Positions 1 to 5,879 of a stretch of 9,405 bases of DNA are shown here, piece after piece. Below the pieces are notes generated by a model. The model did not search any database and was not told the origin of the DNA. It was given only the letters and a program-made list of their open reading frames with translations. Numbering within the stretch: position 1 is the first letter of the stretch; each line of letters starts with the position of its first letter. This DNA comes from Thermoplasmatota archaeon (GTDB taxonomy: Archaea > Thermoplasmatota > Penumbrarchaeia > Penumbrarchaeales > Penumbrarchaeaceae), in assembly GCA_030595585.1 (NCBI GenBank), contig JAUVCY010000046.1:1-9405 (forward strand), in the 5' to 3' direction. Made by a program: the position numbers and the translations under genes.

Positions 1-131
1 GCTTTCCAGACCTCCCTCTTGTTCTTGAGGCCGTATTTGACCATGAGCCCTTTTTCCTCTTTGATCCTTTCGCCCTGCCAAGGGTGAGAGGGAGTTTCGT
101 ATCTTTTCTTCAGCTTCTTTGGATCTCCCAT
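1..131 (-). CDS. rpsD: 30S ribosomal protein uS4 (S4p), N-terminal part
   Basis: Small-subunit ribosomal protein that binds 16S rRNA early in 30S assembly. Only the first 43 codons are present; the gene runs off the left edge. The translation begins MGDPKKLKKRYETPSHPWQ and continues with a basic stretch ending KYGLKNKREVWK, which matches the N-terminus of archaeal S4p (known family pattern: MGDPK...YETPSHPW...YGLKNKRE.W). The ATG lies at 131-129, 12 nt after the stop codon of rpsM. A G-run (139-143, read on the minus strand) overlapping the end of that stop gives a Shine-Dalgarno-like signal about 7 nt from the ATG. The rpsM-rpsD order is the usual archaeal arrangement and points to co-transcription from the rpsM promoter. 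Confidence 0.95.
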   Translation of the reverse strand, partial: MGDPKKLKKRYETPSHPWQGERIKEEKGLMVKYGLKNKREVWK

Positions 132-143
132 GATTAAACCCCC

Positions 144-647
144 TTACTTCACTTTTCTCCTCGATACGCCTACGGTGGCTCCCGTCCTTCCGTTGGATCC
201 GGTCCTCTGCCCGCGGACCTTGTGGCCTCCATCGTGGCGGACCCCTTTGTAGCACCTGATCTTCCTCAGCAGGCCGATATCCTCGCTGTGGATCATCTCC
301 AGGTCGGCCCCGAGCGTATGGGTATCTTCACCGGTATCGATGTCCCTCTGCCTGTTCATCATCCAAACGGGGATGTGGCTGGGGATCTCCTCGAGGAAAT
401 TGGCCAGGTTCTCCACCTGCTCATCGGTCAGATCTCCGCTCTTAAGGGTGGGATCTATGTCGAGTTTACGGGTGATGATCTTTGCTATCCTGTAGTTAAT
501 GCCCTTTATGGAGGTGAGACCATCGATGAACCTCTTGTTCCCGTCTATGTCCGTATTTCGTACACGGACGATGAACTTGAAGTCCGGATTGGCCTCAGCC
601 GCTGGGGCTTTGTCCTTTCTCTGTTTTCCACTTTTCTTTTCGGCCAA
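144..647 (-). CDS. rpsM: 30S ribosomal protein uS13 (S13p), TTG start
   Basis: Small-subunit head protein that contacts the P-site tRNA and forms bridges to the large subunit. The conserved core begins at FKFIVRVRNTDIDG and ends with the basic C-terminal tail (KVRGQRTGSNGRTGATVGVSRRK), where S13 proteins carry conserved GQRT. The start is chosen as TTG at 647-645, because a GGAGG motif (659-655 on the minus strand) lies exactly 7 nt upstream. The longer reading from a GTG at 671 would place this motif inside the coding region. The product is then 167 residues, with a Lys/Ala/Glu-rich extension of about 25 residues before the core. This is longer than many S13 proteins, but acidic or basic extensions are known in archaea. 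It is the first gene of the leftward ribosomal operon, with rpsD 12 nt downstream. Confidence 0.95.
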   Translation of the reverse strand: MAEKKSGKQRKDKAPAAEANPDFKFIVRVRNTDIDGNKRFIDGLTSIKGINYRIAKIITRKLDIDPTLKSGDLTDEQVENLANFLEEIPSHIPVWMMNRQRDIDTGEDTHTLGADLEMIHSEDIGLLRKIRCYKGVRHDGGHKVRGQRTGSNGRTGATVGVSRRKVK

Positions 648-654
648 GTTGAAG

Positions 655-659
655 CCTCC
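655..659 (-). promoter_or_regulatory. Ribosome binding site deciding the rpsM start
   Basis: GGAGG on the minus strand, 7 nt before TTG at 647. It supports TTG initiation; no ATG is available at suitable spacing. Confidence 0.75.
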
Positions 660-693
660 GATAAGATGCACTGCATCGGCTACGGATCAAACC

Positions 694-701
694 TTTATTT
701 A
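694..701 (-). promoter_or_regulatory. TATA-like promoter element for rpsM-rpsD
   Basis: The minus strand reads TAAATAAA here. It lies about 47 bp upstream of the rpsM TTG, so transcription would begin near 670 and leave a leader of roughly 25 nt that contains the GGAGG. Called by position and A/T composition only. Confidence 0.5.
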
Positions 702-770
702 TGGAGCCACTTGATCAATGCCTATGGACATTACCTAGTGTAGGCTTGTGGAACTCCCCGATGTAGTTCT

Positions 771-778
771 TATTTATA
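771..778 (+). promoter_or_regulatory. Possible distal TATA element upstream of the UPF0179 gene
   Basis: TATTTATA, followed by a C-rich stretch. If used on the plus strand, transcription would begin near 800 and give a leader of about 95 nt before the ATG at 895. No credible small ORF or stable structure was seen in that leader. The box at 855-864 is a closer alternative. Confidence 0.3.
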
Positions 779-854
779 TCCCTTTCCCCCCTTCACAGTA
801 GAAGCTGCCTCTAAATCATGTACTGACCTGAACAAATCGTGTGACCGCAAACAA

Positions 855-864
855 TAATTAATAT
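855..864 (+). promoter_or_regulatory. TATA-like element for the UPF0179-led cluster
   Basis: TAATTAATAT, about 35 bp upstream of the ATG at 895. The predicted transcription start falls around 885-890, giving a very short leader. This fits the weak Shine-Dalgarno signal before that ATG (only GTGGTC) and would make the mRNA leaderless or nearly so. Confidence 0.45.
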
Positions 865-894
865 CGGATAGCTCTTTGGGGCGAAAGTGGTCCA

Positions 895-1344
895 ATGAGC
901 AATATCACTCTGGTTGGAAAAGAGGTGGCGAGGGTGGGATTCATCTTCACCTATATCGGTAAATCGCCCGAATGTGAGAATTGTCAGGTAAAAAAGGCCT
1001 GCCATGGCCTGAAAGTGGGATACAGGTACAGGATCACCGCCATAAGGGATAAGGAGCACGATTGCCCTGTCCACTACGGCGATAAGGCGGTCATTGCAGA
1101 GTACGAGGAGCTGAAGATGGAGGCCTCGATACCTTCAAGCAAGGCGATCGAAGGGGCGATAATCAGCCTGGAGGTTGGCTCATGTCAGTTGGTATGGTGC
1201 GCTAACCATCGCCTTTGCAGAAAGGAAAACCCCGCCTCGGGGAAGAAGGTCAAGGTAACCAGGCTAATGGAAGAGATGAAATGCCCCAGGGGAGTGAAGC
1301 TGAGAAGGGCCGAGATCAAGATCCGTAACGAGGGAAAAAAATAG
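895..1344 (+). CDS. UPF0179 family protein, cysteine-rich
   Basis: Conserved archaeal protein of unknown biochemical function, 149 residues, full length for the UPF0179 family. Recognisable family features are the opening ITLVGKEVARVGFIFTYIG, the C-x2-C-x5-C cluster at residues 27, 30 and 36 (PECENCQVKKAC), HDCPVH around Cys57, the PSSKAIEGAII block near residues 80-90, and further cysteines at 97, 102, 108 and 130. Eight cysteines in 149 residues, arranged in two clusters, suggest bound zinc or an iron-sulfur cluster; this is inference, since no function is established that I can cite. It is the first gene of the plus-strand cluster, and its stop is followed after 9 nt by the HMG-CoA reductase ATG, so the two are almost certainly co-transcribed. 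There is no clear ribosome binding site, and a short or absent leader is likely. Confidence 0.88.
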   Translation: MSNITLVGKEVARVGFIFTYIGKSPECENCQVKKACHGLKVGYRYRITAIRDKEHDCPVHYGDKAVIAEYEELKMEASIPSSKAIEGAIISLEVGSCQLVWCANHRLCRKENPASGKKVKVTRLMEEMKCPRGVKLRRAEIKIRNEGKK

Positions 1345-1353
1345 GTGAGATCT

Positions 1354-2607
1354 ATGTCGTCGGATATCACAGGTTTCTACAGGATGGATATCGAGGAGAG
1401 AAGGCGGGTACTTCGGGAGAGGTCCGGCCTCGATGAGGAGGATATCGCATCCCTCTCTTTTTCCTCGTGCGATCCGTCAATTCTGGATGGGATGATAGAG
1501 AACGTCGTTGGGAGCTTTGAGATCCCTCTGGGGATCGCCACGAATTTTCTGATAAACGGCCGGGATGTGCTCATCCCCATGGCAACGGAGGAACCATCTG
1601 TCGTTGCCGCGGCATCAAAAGGGGCCAAGATGGCCAGGGAGAGCGGCGGTTTCGAGACGTGGTCCTCGGATCCCGTCATGATCGGACAGGTACAGATCAC
1701 GGATATCCCGGACATGAAGAGGGCGCTCGAGGCTCTTGAAGGGAAGAAGGGTGACCTGATCGACCTGGCGAATTCAAAGGATTCCCTCCTTGTCTCATTG
1801 GGAGGAGGAGTACGGGATATCGATCTCAGGCACATCGCCCATCCCGAGGGCGATTTCATGGTCGCCCAATTATACGTGGACTGCAGGGACGCAATGGGCG
1901 CGAATGCCGTGAACACCATGGCGGAGGCCGTTGCCCCTGTGATGGAGGAATTGACCGGCGGCAGAGCCCTCCTCAGGATCATCTCCAACCTGGCGGACAG
2001 ACGGCTGTCCGGGGCCCGGGCGACGTTCAGGAAGGACACCCTTGGGGGGGAGGGTGTCGTTGATAGTATATTGAAGGCCTTTCACCTCGCTGAAGTGGAC
2101 CCCTACAGGTGTTCAACACACAACAAAGGTATCATGAACGGCGTCTCGGCGGTGGTGAGGGCCACCGGCAACGACACGAGAGCTGTGGAGGCCGGCGCCC
2201 ACTCGTTTGCCGCGAAAACGGGCTCAGACAAACCCCTGACCCGGTATTGGAGGGATGATAACGGGGACCTGATCGGAGAGATCGAACTGCCCACGGCCGT
2301 GGGACTGGTGGGAGGGGCCACCAGGGTCCACCCGACGGCAAGAGCCTGTGTAAAACTGATGGGTATCAAGAGGGCCACTGACCTGGGGGAAGCGCTGGCC
2401 GCGGTTGGTCTGGCCCAGAATCTGGCCGCATTGAAGGCCCTCTCTTCGGAGGGGATCCAGAGGGGGCACATGAGGCTGCACGCCAGGAACCTGGCGATCC
2501 AGGCCGGGGCCGAGGGAGATGAGGTGGACAGGGTCGTTAAAAAGCTACTGGAGGATGGAACGATATCGGCCACCAAAGCGGAGAAAGCACTTGAACTGTT
2601 CAGGTAA
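1354..2607 (+). CDS. hmgA: Class II 3-hydroxy-3-methylglutaryl-CoA reductase
   Basis: Cytosolic enzyme of the mevalonate pathway, which feeds isoprenoid ether-lipid synthesis; it interconverts HMG-CoA and mevalonate with a nicotinamide cofactor. At 417 residues with no membrane helices it resembles the bacterial-type class II enzyme of Pseudomonas mevalonii throughout: IENVVGSFEIP, NFLINGRDVLIPMATEEPS, DAMGANAVNTMAEAVAP and HNKGIMNG. Expected catalytic residues are present: Glu80 (EEPS), Lys258 (HNKG), Asp274 (ATGND) and His376 (LHARN). Asp143 in LANSKD matches the P. mevalonii Asp146 that disfavours NADP, so NADH use is likely. ATG 1354 is chosen because AGGTGA (1343-1348), overlapping the upstream stop, lies 5 nt before it; a GTG at 1345 is in frame but lies within this signal. 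Most archaea use class I; class II in Thermoplasmata and Archaeoglobus is attributed to ancient transfer from bacteria. Confidence 0.97.
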   Translation: MSSDITGFYRMDIEERRRVLRERSGLDEEDIASLSFSSCDPSILDGMIENVVGSFEIPLGIATNFLINGRDVLIPMATEEPSVVAAASKGAKMARESGGFETWSSDPVMIGQVQITDIPDMKRALEALEGKKGDLIDLANSKDSLLVSLGGGVRDIDLRHIAHPEGDFMVAQLYVDCRDAMGANAVNTMAEAVAPVMEELTGGRALLRIISNLADRRLSGARATFRKDTLGGEGVVDSILKAFHLAEVDPYRCSTHNKGIMNGVSAVVRATGNDTRAVEAGAHSFAAKTGSDKPLTRYWRDDNGDLIGEIELPTAVGLVGGATRVHPTARACVKLMGIKRATDLGEALAAVGLAQNLAALKALSSEGIQRGHMRLHARNLAIQAGAEGDEVDRVVKKLLEDGTISATKAEKALELFR

Positions 2608-2609
2608 TC

Positions 2610-2618
2610 TTTTAATAA
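2610..2618 (+). promoter_or_regulatory. TATA-like element between hmgA and the adenosine kinase gene
   Basis: TTTTAATAA lies 3-11 nt after the hmgA stop. Transcription from it would begin near 2640, giving the kinase gene its own leader of about 36 nt. Read-through from hmgA is equally possible. Confidence 0.4.
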
Positions 2619-2630
2619 GGTCCAGCTCAT

Positions 2631-2666
2631 CCTCGAGCGGTCGAGGCTTCAACTCCTCGAAAGGAG
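2631..2666 (+). promoter_or_regulatory. Alternative hairpins covering the adenosine kinase ribosome binding site
   Basis: Three short complementary segments precede the Shine-Dalgarno sequence. CCTCGA (2631-2636) pairs perfectly with TCGAGG (2641-2646) around a GCGG loop. CTCCT (2653-2657) pairs with AGGAG (2662-2666) around a CGAA loop and hides the ribosome binding site. In the alternative form, TCGAGG (2641-2646) pairs perfectly with CCTCGA (2655-2660), which excludes both other helices and leaves GGAG (2663-2666) free. The base pairing is seen directly; a regulatory role is inference, and stems of 5-6 bp can arise by chance beside purine-rich ribosome binding sites. Confidence 0.35.
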
Positions 2667-2675
2667 ATACTCTGA

Positions 2676-3161
2676 ATGGACCTGATAACCGTTCCCATCG
2701 AAAAGCCGGAGGATATCAACTTCATCCTGGGGCAGTCGCATTTCATCAAGACGGTCGAGGACATCCATGAGGTCATGGTCAGCGCGGTACCGGACGCCAG
2801 GTTCGGGGTGGCGTTCTGTGAGGCCTCCGGACACTGTCTGGTCCGCTGGTCGGGCACGGATGAGGAGATGACAGAGCTGGCAAAAAAGAATGCTTTCAAC
2901 CTGTCCTGTGGCCACTCCTTCATTATATTCATGAGCGGTTCGTTCCCTATCAACTTCCTCAATGCGGTGAAGTCCATGAACCTCGTATGCAATATCTACT
3001 GCGCAACGGGCAACCCCACCGATGTCATCATCGCCAAGAACGAGAGAGGCAGGGGCATCATGGGAGTGATCGACGGGAACAAACAGGTGGGCATCGAGAC
3101 CGAGGAAGACCAGAGGTGGAGGATAGAGCTCCTCCGCAAGATAGGTTACAAGCAGGGATGA
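2676..3161 (+). CDS. Adenosine-specific kinase family protein (DUF355)
   Basis: Small cytosolic protein of 161 residues, full length for the family. This family (Pfam adenosine-specific kinase, formerly DUF355) was named from an archaeal structure and binding study; its physiological role is less firmly established than the name implies. Family blocks visible in order are GQSHFIKTVED (19-29), FGVAFCEASG (43-52), GHSFIIF (79-85), PINFLNAVK (91-99), CNIYCATGNPT (105-115) and RGRGIMGVIDG (124-134), covering nearly the whole protein. The ATG is preceded by AGGAG with 9 nt spacing. It lies 68 nt after hmgA and its stop overlaps the ATG of the next gene by 4 nt (ATGA), so translation of the presenilin-like protein is probably coupled to it. 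No functional link to mevalonate synthesis is evident. Confidence 0.92.
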   Translation: MDLITVPIEKPEDINFILGQSHFIKTVEDIHEVMVSAVPDARFGVAFCEASGHCLVRWSGTDEEMTELAKKNAFNLSCGHSFIIFMSGSFPINFLNAVKSMNLVCNIYCATGNPTDVIIAKNERGRGIMGVIDGNKQVGIETEEDQRWRIELLRKIGYKQG

Positions 3162-5113
3162 TGGTGGATAGGATGGGAGAGGAGAAGCAGGAAACCCCCG
3201 ATGCCGAGGGGGACAAAAGCGATGATGAGGCTGCTGAACGCGGCCTCGGCTGGAAGAGCGCATGGGCCCCGATAGCAGGCATGGTCGTTTTCATTCTGAT
3301 AACAGTATCCATATCTCTCTTCGTGGCGCCCCTGTACGTAAGCCAGGGAATGCAGGCGTTCGGTGAGGAGGGGGCCACCGATCCATGGATCGCTGTGTAC
3401 TATCTTGTCATGATAATCGTGGTCACAACGGTCATATTACTGCTGAAGAAATTCCTCAAGAGGAGGAAGCGCAACTTCCTCAAGTACGTCCTCGCGGCGG
3501 CGGTCCTGTTCTCTACATATGCAGTTGTTTCCCCAGTGCTTGATGTCGTCGTCAACGGCATGCCCGAGGAGTGGGAGGTCCAGGAGCTGGAGGTTGAGGA
3601 CCCCTACTGGGGTCTGCCGATCGGGATGGATCAGGGGTCCCCTTCGATCATGATAGTTTCCAACGGATCGGTGTCCCTGTTGGGCCATGAAGAAGATGGG
3701 TACGAGGTCTATGCGACAGAGGCCCAGATCGACCAGCTGATCCCTGTGGCGATCACCGACCGATTAACCCAGGCGGGCAACACCAATAATTATCTGGCTG
3801 CCATGCGAAAGGGTGATCAGGTCCAGATGGTTGACTTTGGAGATGGGGGCTATGGGTCCCAGGGTGTGGATATCTCATATCCATCGGAGACATTTGAACT
3901 GCCGGAGAACAGCTCTCTCCTGGATGCCACGAGGGTCTGGAACTATTACGGGAGGAACCTTGACCTATATCTGGTCTCGAACGGTTCTGGGATCCGGCTC
4001 TACGGACATGATGGTGGGAACACCTCTCTTCTTTATCAGGCCGATGAGAACCTGACATTTTCCTTTGGTTCGGATGTGCCGATGGCCCACACAGATCATA
4101 CGGTCTATTCCATATCCTTTACCAATGGTTCAGTGGACCTGACAGAACAGATCACGTTCGATGAGAAGATCATTTGGATGAGAGCCTTCGCCGAGATATA
4201 TATGATAGGTACTGATAAAGGACTCCACATATGGGAAGTGGGTGGGGACGTTGAGCCCGTATTGAACAGGAGGATATCATCTCCCAACCTCGTCTGGCTC
4301 GCCGAGGATGAAAGCGGTTGGGAGATCCTGGCCATGAGGAGCAATTACCTGTACGTGGTCGATGAGGATGGTCACTCTACCTGGGGTCTGGACGATTATA
4401 ATTATTTGATGATATACGAGGACAAACCAGGAGGCACCCTTACAATAGTCTCCGAGGAGAAGATCGAGAGGTGGTCCATTCCCGGGGAAAGAGGGGGACT
4501 TGTGGTCGAGCTGGGCGCGTTCGGATTCGCCTTTGCCGTCGTGGCAATACTTCTCTGGAAGCCCAAGTGGTGGATCGTTGACCTTTCCGGGATATTAATG
4601 GGGGCGGGCGTTCTGACGTTGATAGGCATATCCATTTCCATTCTACCCATCCTGCTCCTTCTGATCCTTCTGGCAGTATACGATTTCATCTCGGTCTATA
4701 AAACAAAACACATGCTTGCCCTGGCAGAGTCGGTGGTGGAGGCCAAGCTTCCCATCCTGCTGGTATTCCCCCTGAAATGGGGATATCGATACGAGGATGA
4801 GAGCAACCTCCTTGACAAGAGCAGGCCAAGGGAGGCCATGTTCATGGGCCTTGGCGACGTGATAATACCCGGGTCCCTGCTGATATCGGCCTACACCTTC
4901 CTGCCCTCCGATGGGATAGAGCTTCTGGGCATGATCTCCCCTCAGCTTTCGGTGGCCATGTTCTCCCTTGCGGGGATGTTGATCGCCCTGTTCTTCCTGA
5001 TGTATCAGGTGCTGAAAGGGAAAGCGCATGCAGGTCTCCCATTCCTCAATGGGGGAGTCATACTGGGCTTCCTGTTAGGGGAGCTGATAATATACGGTAC
5101 GATCATTATATAG
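3158..5113 (+). CDS. Presenilin-like A22 intramembrane aspartyl protease with large extracytoplasmic insert
   Basis: Predicted membrane protease of the archaeal presenilin homologue family, which cleaves peptide bonds within membrane helices using two aspartates. The protein has 651 residues; family members are usually around 300. Order: acidic N-terminus (1-35); helices 1-3 (about 40-60, 77-98, 107-128); insert (about 133-445); helices 4-9 (about 448-467, 474-490, 492-513, 562-582, 597-618, 628-649). Catalytic residues are Asp509 in YD of helix 6 and Asp567 in GLGD of helix 7; LPFL (627-630) in helix 9 stands at the PAL motif. The Lys/Arg-rich loop 97-109 should be cytoplasmic, placing the insert outside. 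The insert has six N-x-S/T sequons and repeated blade-like strands. The whole protein lacks cysteine. ATG 3158 is chosen for its 4-bp overlap with the kinase stop; ATG 3161 and 3173 are alternatives. Confidence 0.88.
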   Translation: MMVDRMGEEKQETPDAEGDKSDDEAAERGLGWKSAWAPIAGMVVFILITVSISLFVAPLYVSQGMQAFGEEGATDPWIAVYYLVMIIVVTTVILLLKKFLKRRKRNFLKYVLAAAVLFSTYAVVSPVLDVVVNGMPEEWEVQELEVEDPYWGLPIGMDQGSPSIMIVSNGSVSLLGHEEDGYEVYATEAQIDQLIPVAITDRLTQAGNTNNYLAAMRKGDQVQMVDFGDGGYGSQGVDISYPSETFELPENSSLLDATRVWNYYGRNLDLYLVSNGSGIRLYGHDGGNTSLLYQADENLTFSFGSDVPMAHTDHTVYSISFTNGSVDLTEQITFDEKIIWMRAFAEIYMIGTDKGLHIWEVGGDVEPVLNRRISSPNLVWLAEDESGWEILAMRSNYLYVVDEDGHSTWGLDDYNYLMIYEDKPGGTLTIVSEEKIERWSIPGERGGLVVELGAFGFAFAVVAILLWKPKWWIVDLSGILMGAGVLTLIGISISILPILLLLILLAVYDFISVYKTKHMLALAESVVEAKLPILLVFPLKWGYRYEDESNLLDKSRPREAMFMGLGDVIIPGSLLISAYTFLPSDGIELLGMISPQLSVAMFSLAGMLIALFFLMYQVLKGKAHAGLPFLNGGVILGFLLGELIIYGTIII

Positions 5114-5123
5114 GGAAATACAA

Positions 5124-5129
5124 GGAGGT
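5124..5129 (+). promoter_or_regulatory. Strong ribosome binding site with unusual distance to the start codon
   Basis: GGAGGT is followed by no ATG, GTG or TTG at normal distance in the coding frame. The first conventional in-frame start, GTG 5148, is 18 nt away. An in-frame ATC at 5136 lies 6 nt away. Confidence 0.6.
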
Positions 5130-5147
5130 AGCGAGATCCTCGGCAAT

Positions 5148-5879
5148 GTGGTGATATTCTCCATCCTGTTCCTCACGGGCCTTCTCCTGGGTTCAACGGT
5201 GTGCAACCTCACGTGTGGTCCGCTCATCCTGGTCAGGATAGGGGGGCACGGGAAGGGATGGAGGAACGGGCTCCGGCTCTCGTTATATTTCTCGCTTGCG
5301 AGGATGTCCGTCCTGGTCTTACTGGGGCTCATCCTGGGAGGCGTGGGCTACAGCACATCCAGGGTGTTGGACGTGGGATCCATAATATGGTTCTCCCCGG
5401 CGGTCTACATGATGATCGGGATATTTTCTGTTATAAACGGCCTTCACTTCTACGGTGTTTTGAAGAAGAGGGATGAGAGGTCCTGCTCCAGCTCGGGGGC
5501 GAAGAACTGGACGTCCAGGATGATCCTCAGAATGCTCCCCAGAGGGGAGAGGTCCGAGAGGGCGACGATGATAGGGATCGGCCTCCTAATGTCCGTGGTC
5601 TGCTTCGGTGAGGGATGGCTCATCCTGCTGGGTGCCGCACCGATCGTGGGGACATCGGCGACCTCCTGGTTGGAGGGAGCCCTCTTTGGCGGCCTTGCGA
5701 TGTTCCTGTTCTCAGCCGGGCTCTCCCTGCCGCTTGTTATCATGTCGTCGCTCGCATCCGAGGTGGGAAGCAGGTTCGATCTGGAGAACCTCCTTCGGGC
5801 CGGAGGCGTGATCCTGATGCTCATCGGGGCCTTTCTGATCATTTTCGAGATATACGCACTGATCTCGCTTCTATCGTAG
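5148..5879 (+). CDS. Six-helix DsbD/CcdA-like membrane protein (TauE/SafE-annotated type)
   Basis: Integral membrane protein of 243 residues resembling the transmembrane domain of DsbD/CcdA and the related DsbD_2 family often annotated as sulfite exporter or cytochrome c biogenesis protein. These proteins pass reducing equivalents across the membrane through paired cysteines, or move small metabolites or metals; the precise role here cannot be told. Six helices lie at about 2-25, 43-65, 78-101, 141-162, 176-200 and 216-240, as two halves of three. Helix 1 carries CNLTCGP (Cys19, Cys23) and helix 4 carries VVCFGEG (Cys152), positions expected for a CcdA-like redox pair. The cytoplasmic or external loop 106-139 is basic and has one further cysteine (Cys113). 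The gene starts 34 nt after the presenilin-like gene, probably in the same transcript. The start is uncertain (see the ribosome binding site entry). The last 9 bp overlap the converging DUF123 gene. Confidence 0.75.
   Translation: MVIFSILFLTGLLLGSTVCNLTCGPLILVRIGGHGKGWRNGLRLSLYFSLARMSVLVLLGLILGGVGYSTSRVLDVGSIIWFSPAVYMMIGIFSVINGLHFYGVLKKRDERSCSSSGAKNWTSRMILRMLPRGERSERATMIGIGLLMSVVCFGEGWLILLGAAPIVGTSATSWLEGALFGGLAMFLFSAGLSLPLVIMSSLASEVGSRFDLENLLRAGGVILMLIGAFLIIFEIYALISLLS

Noticed and set aside
222..743. Plus-strand open frame of 173 codons over rpsM
   Set aside because: Antisense to uS13 and lacks any start signal or homology.
811..1074. Minus-strand open frame over the UPF0179 start
   Set aside because: Overlaps the conserved N-terminus and promoter of UPF0179, with no recognisable product.
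1377..2039. Long minus-strand open frame of 220 codons inside hmgA
   Set aside because: It is fully antisense to a well-conserved enzyme, its translation is Ser/Arg/Pro-rich with no family match, and it has no promoter or ribosome binding site. It follows from the codon bias of hmgA.
2987..3157. N-terminal extension of the presenilin-like protein in the same frame
   Set aside because: This stretch overlaps the conserved C-terminal half of the adenosine kinase gene and encodes a His/Arg/Gln-rich sequence unlike a protein segment. The ATGA overlap at 3158 is the natural start.
2649..3263. Minus-strand open frame of 204 codons over the adenosine kinase gene
   Set aside because: Antisense to conserved family blocks and Pro/Ser/Arg-rich without any motif.
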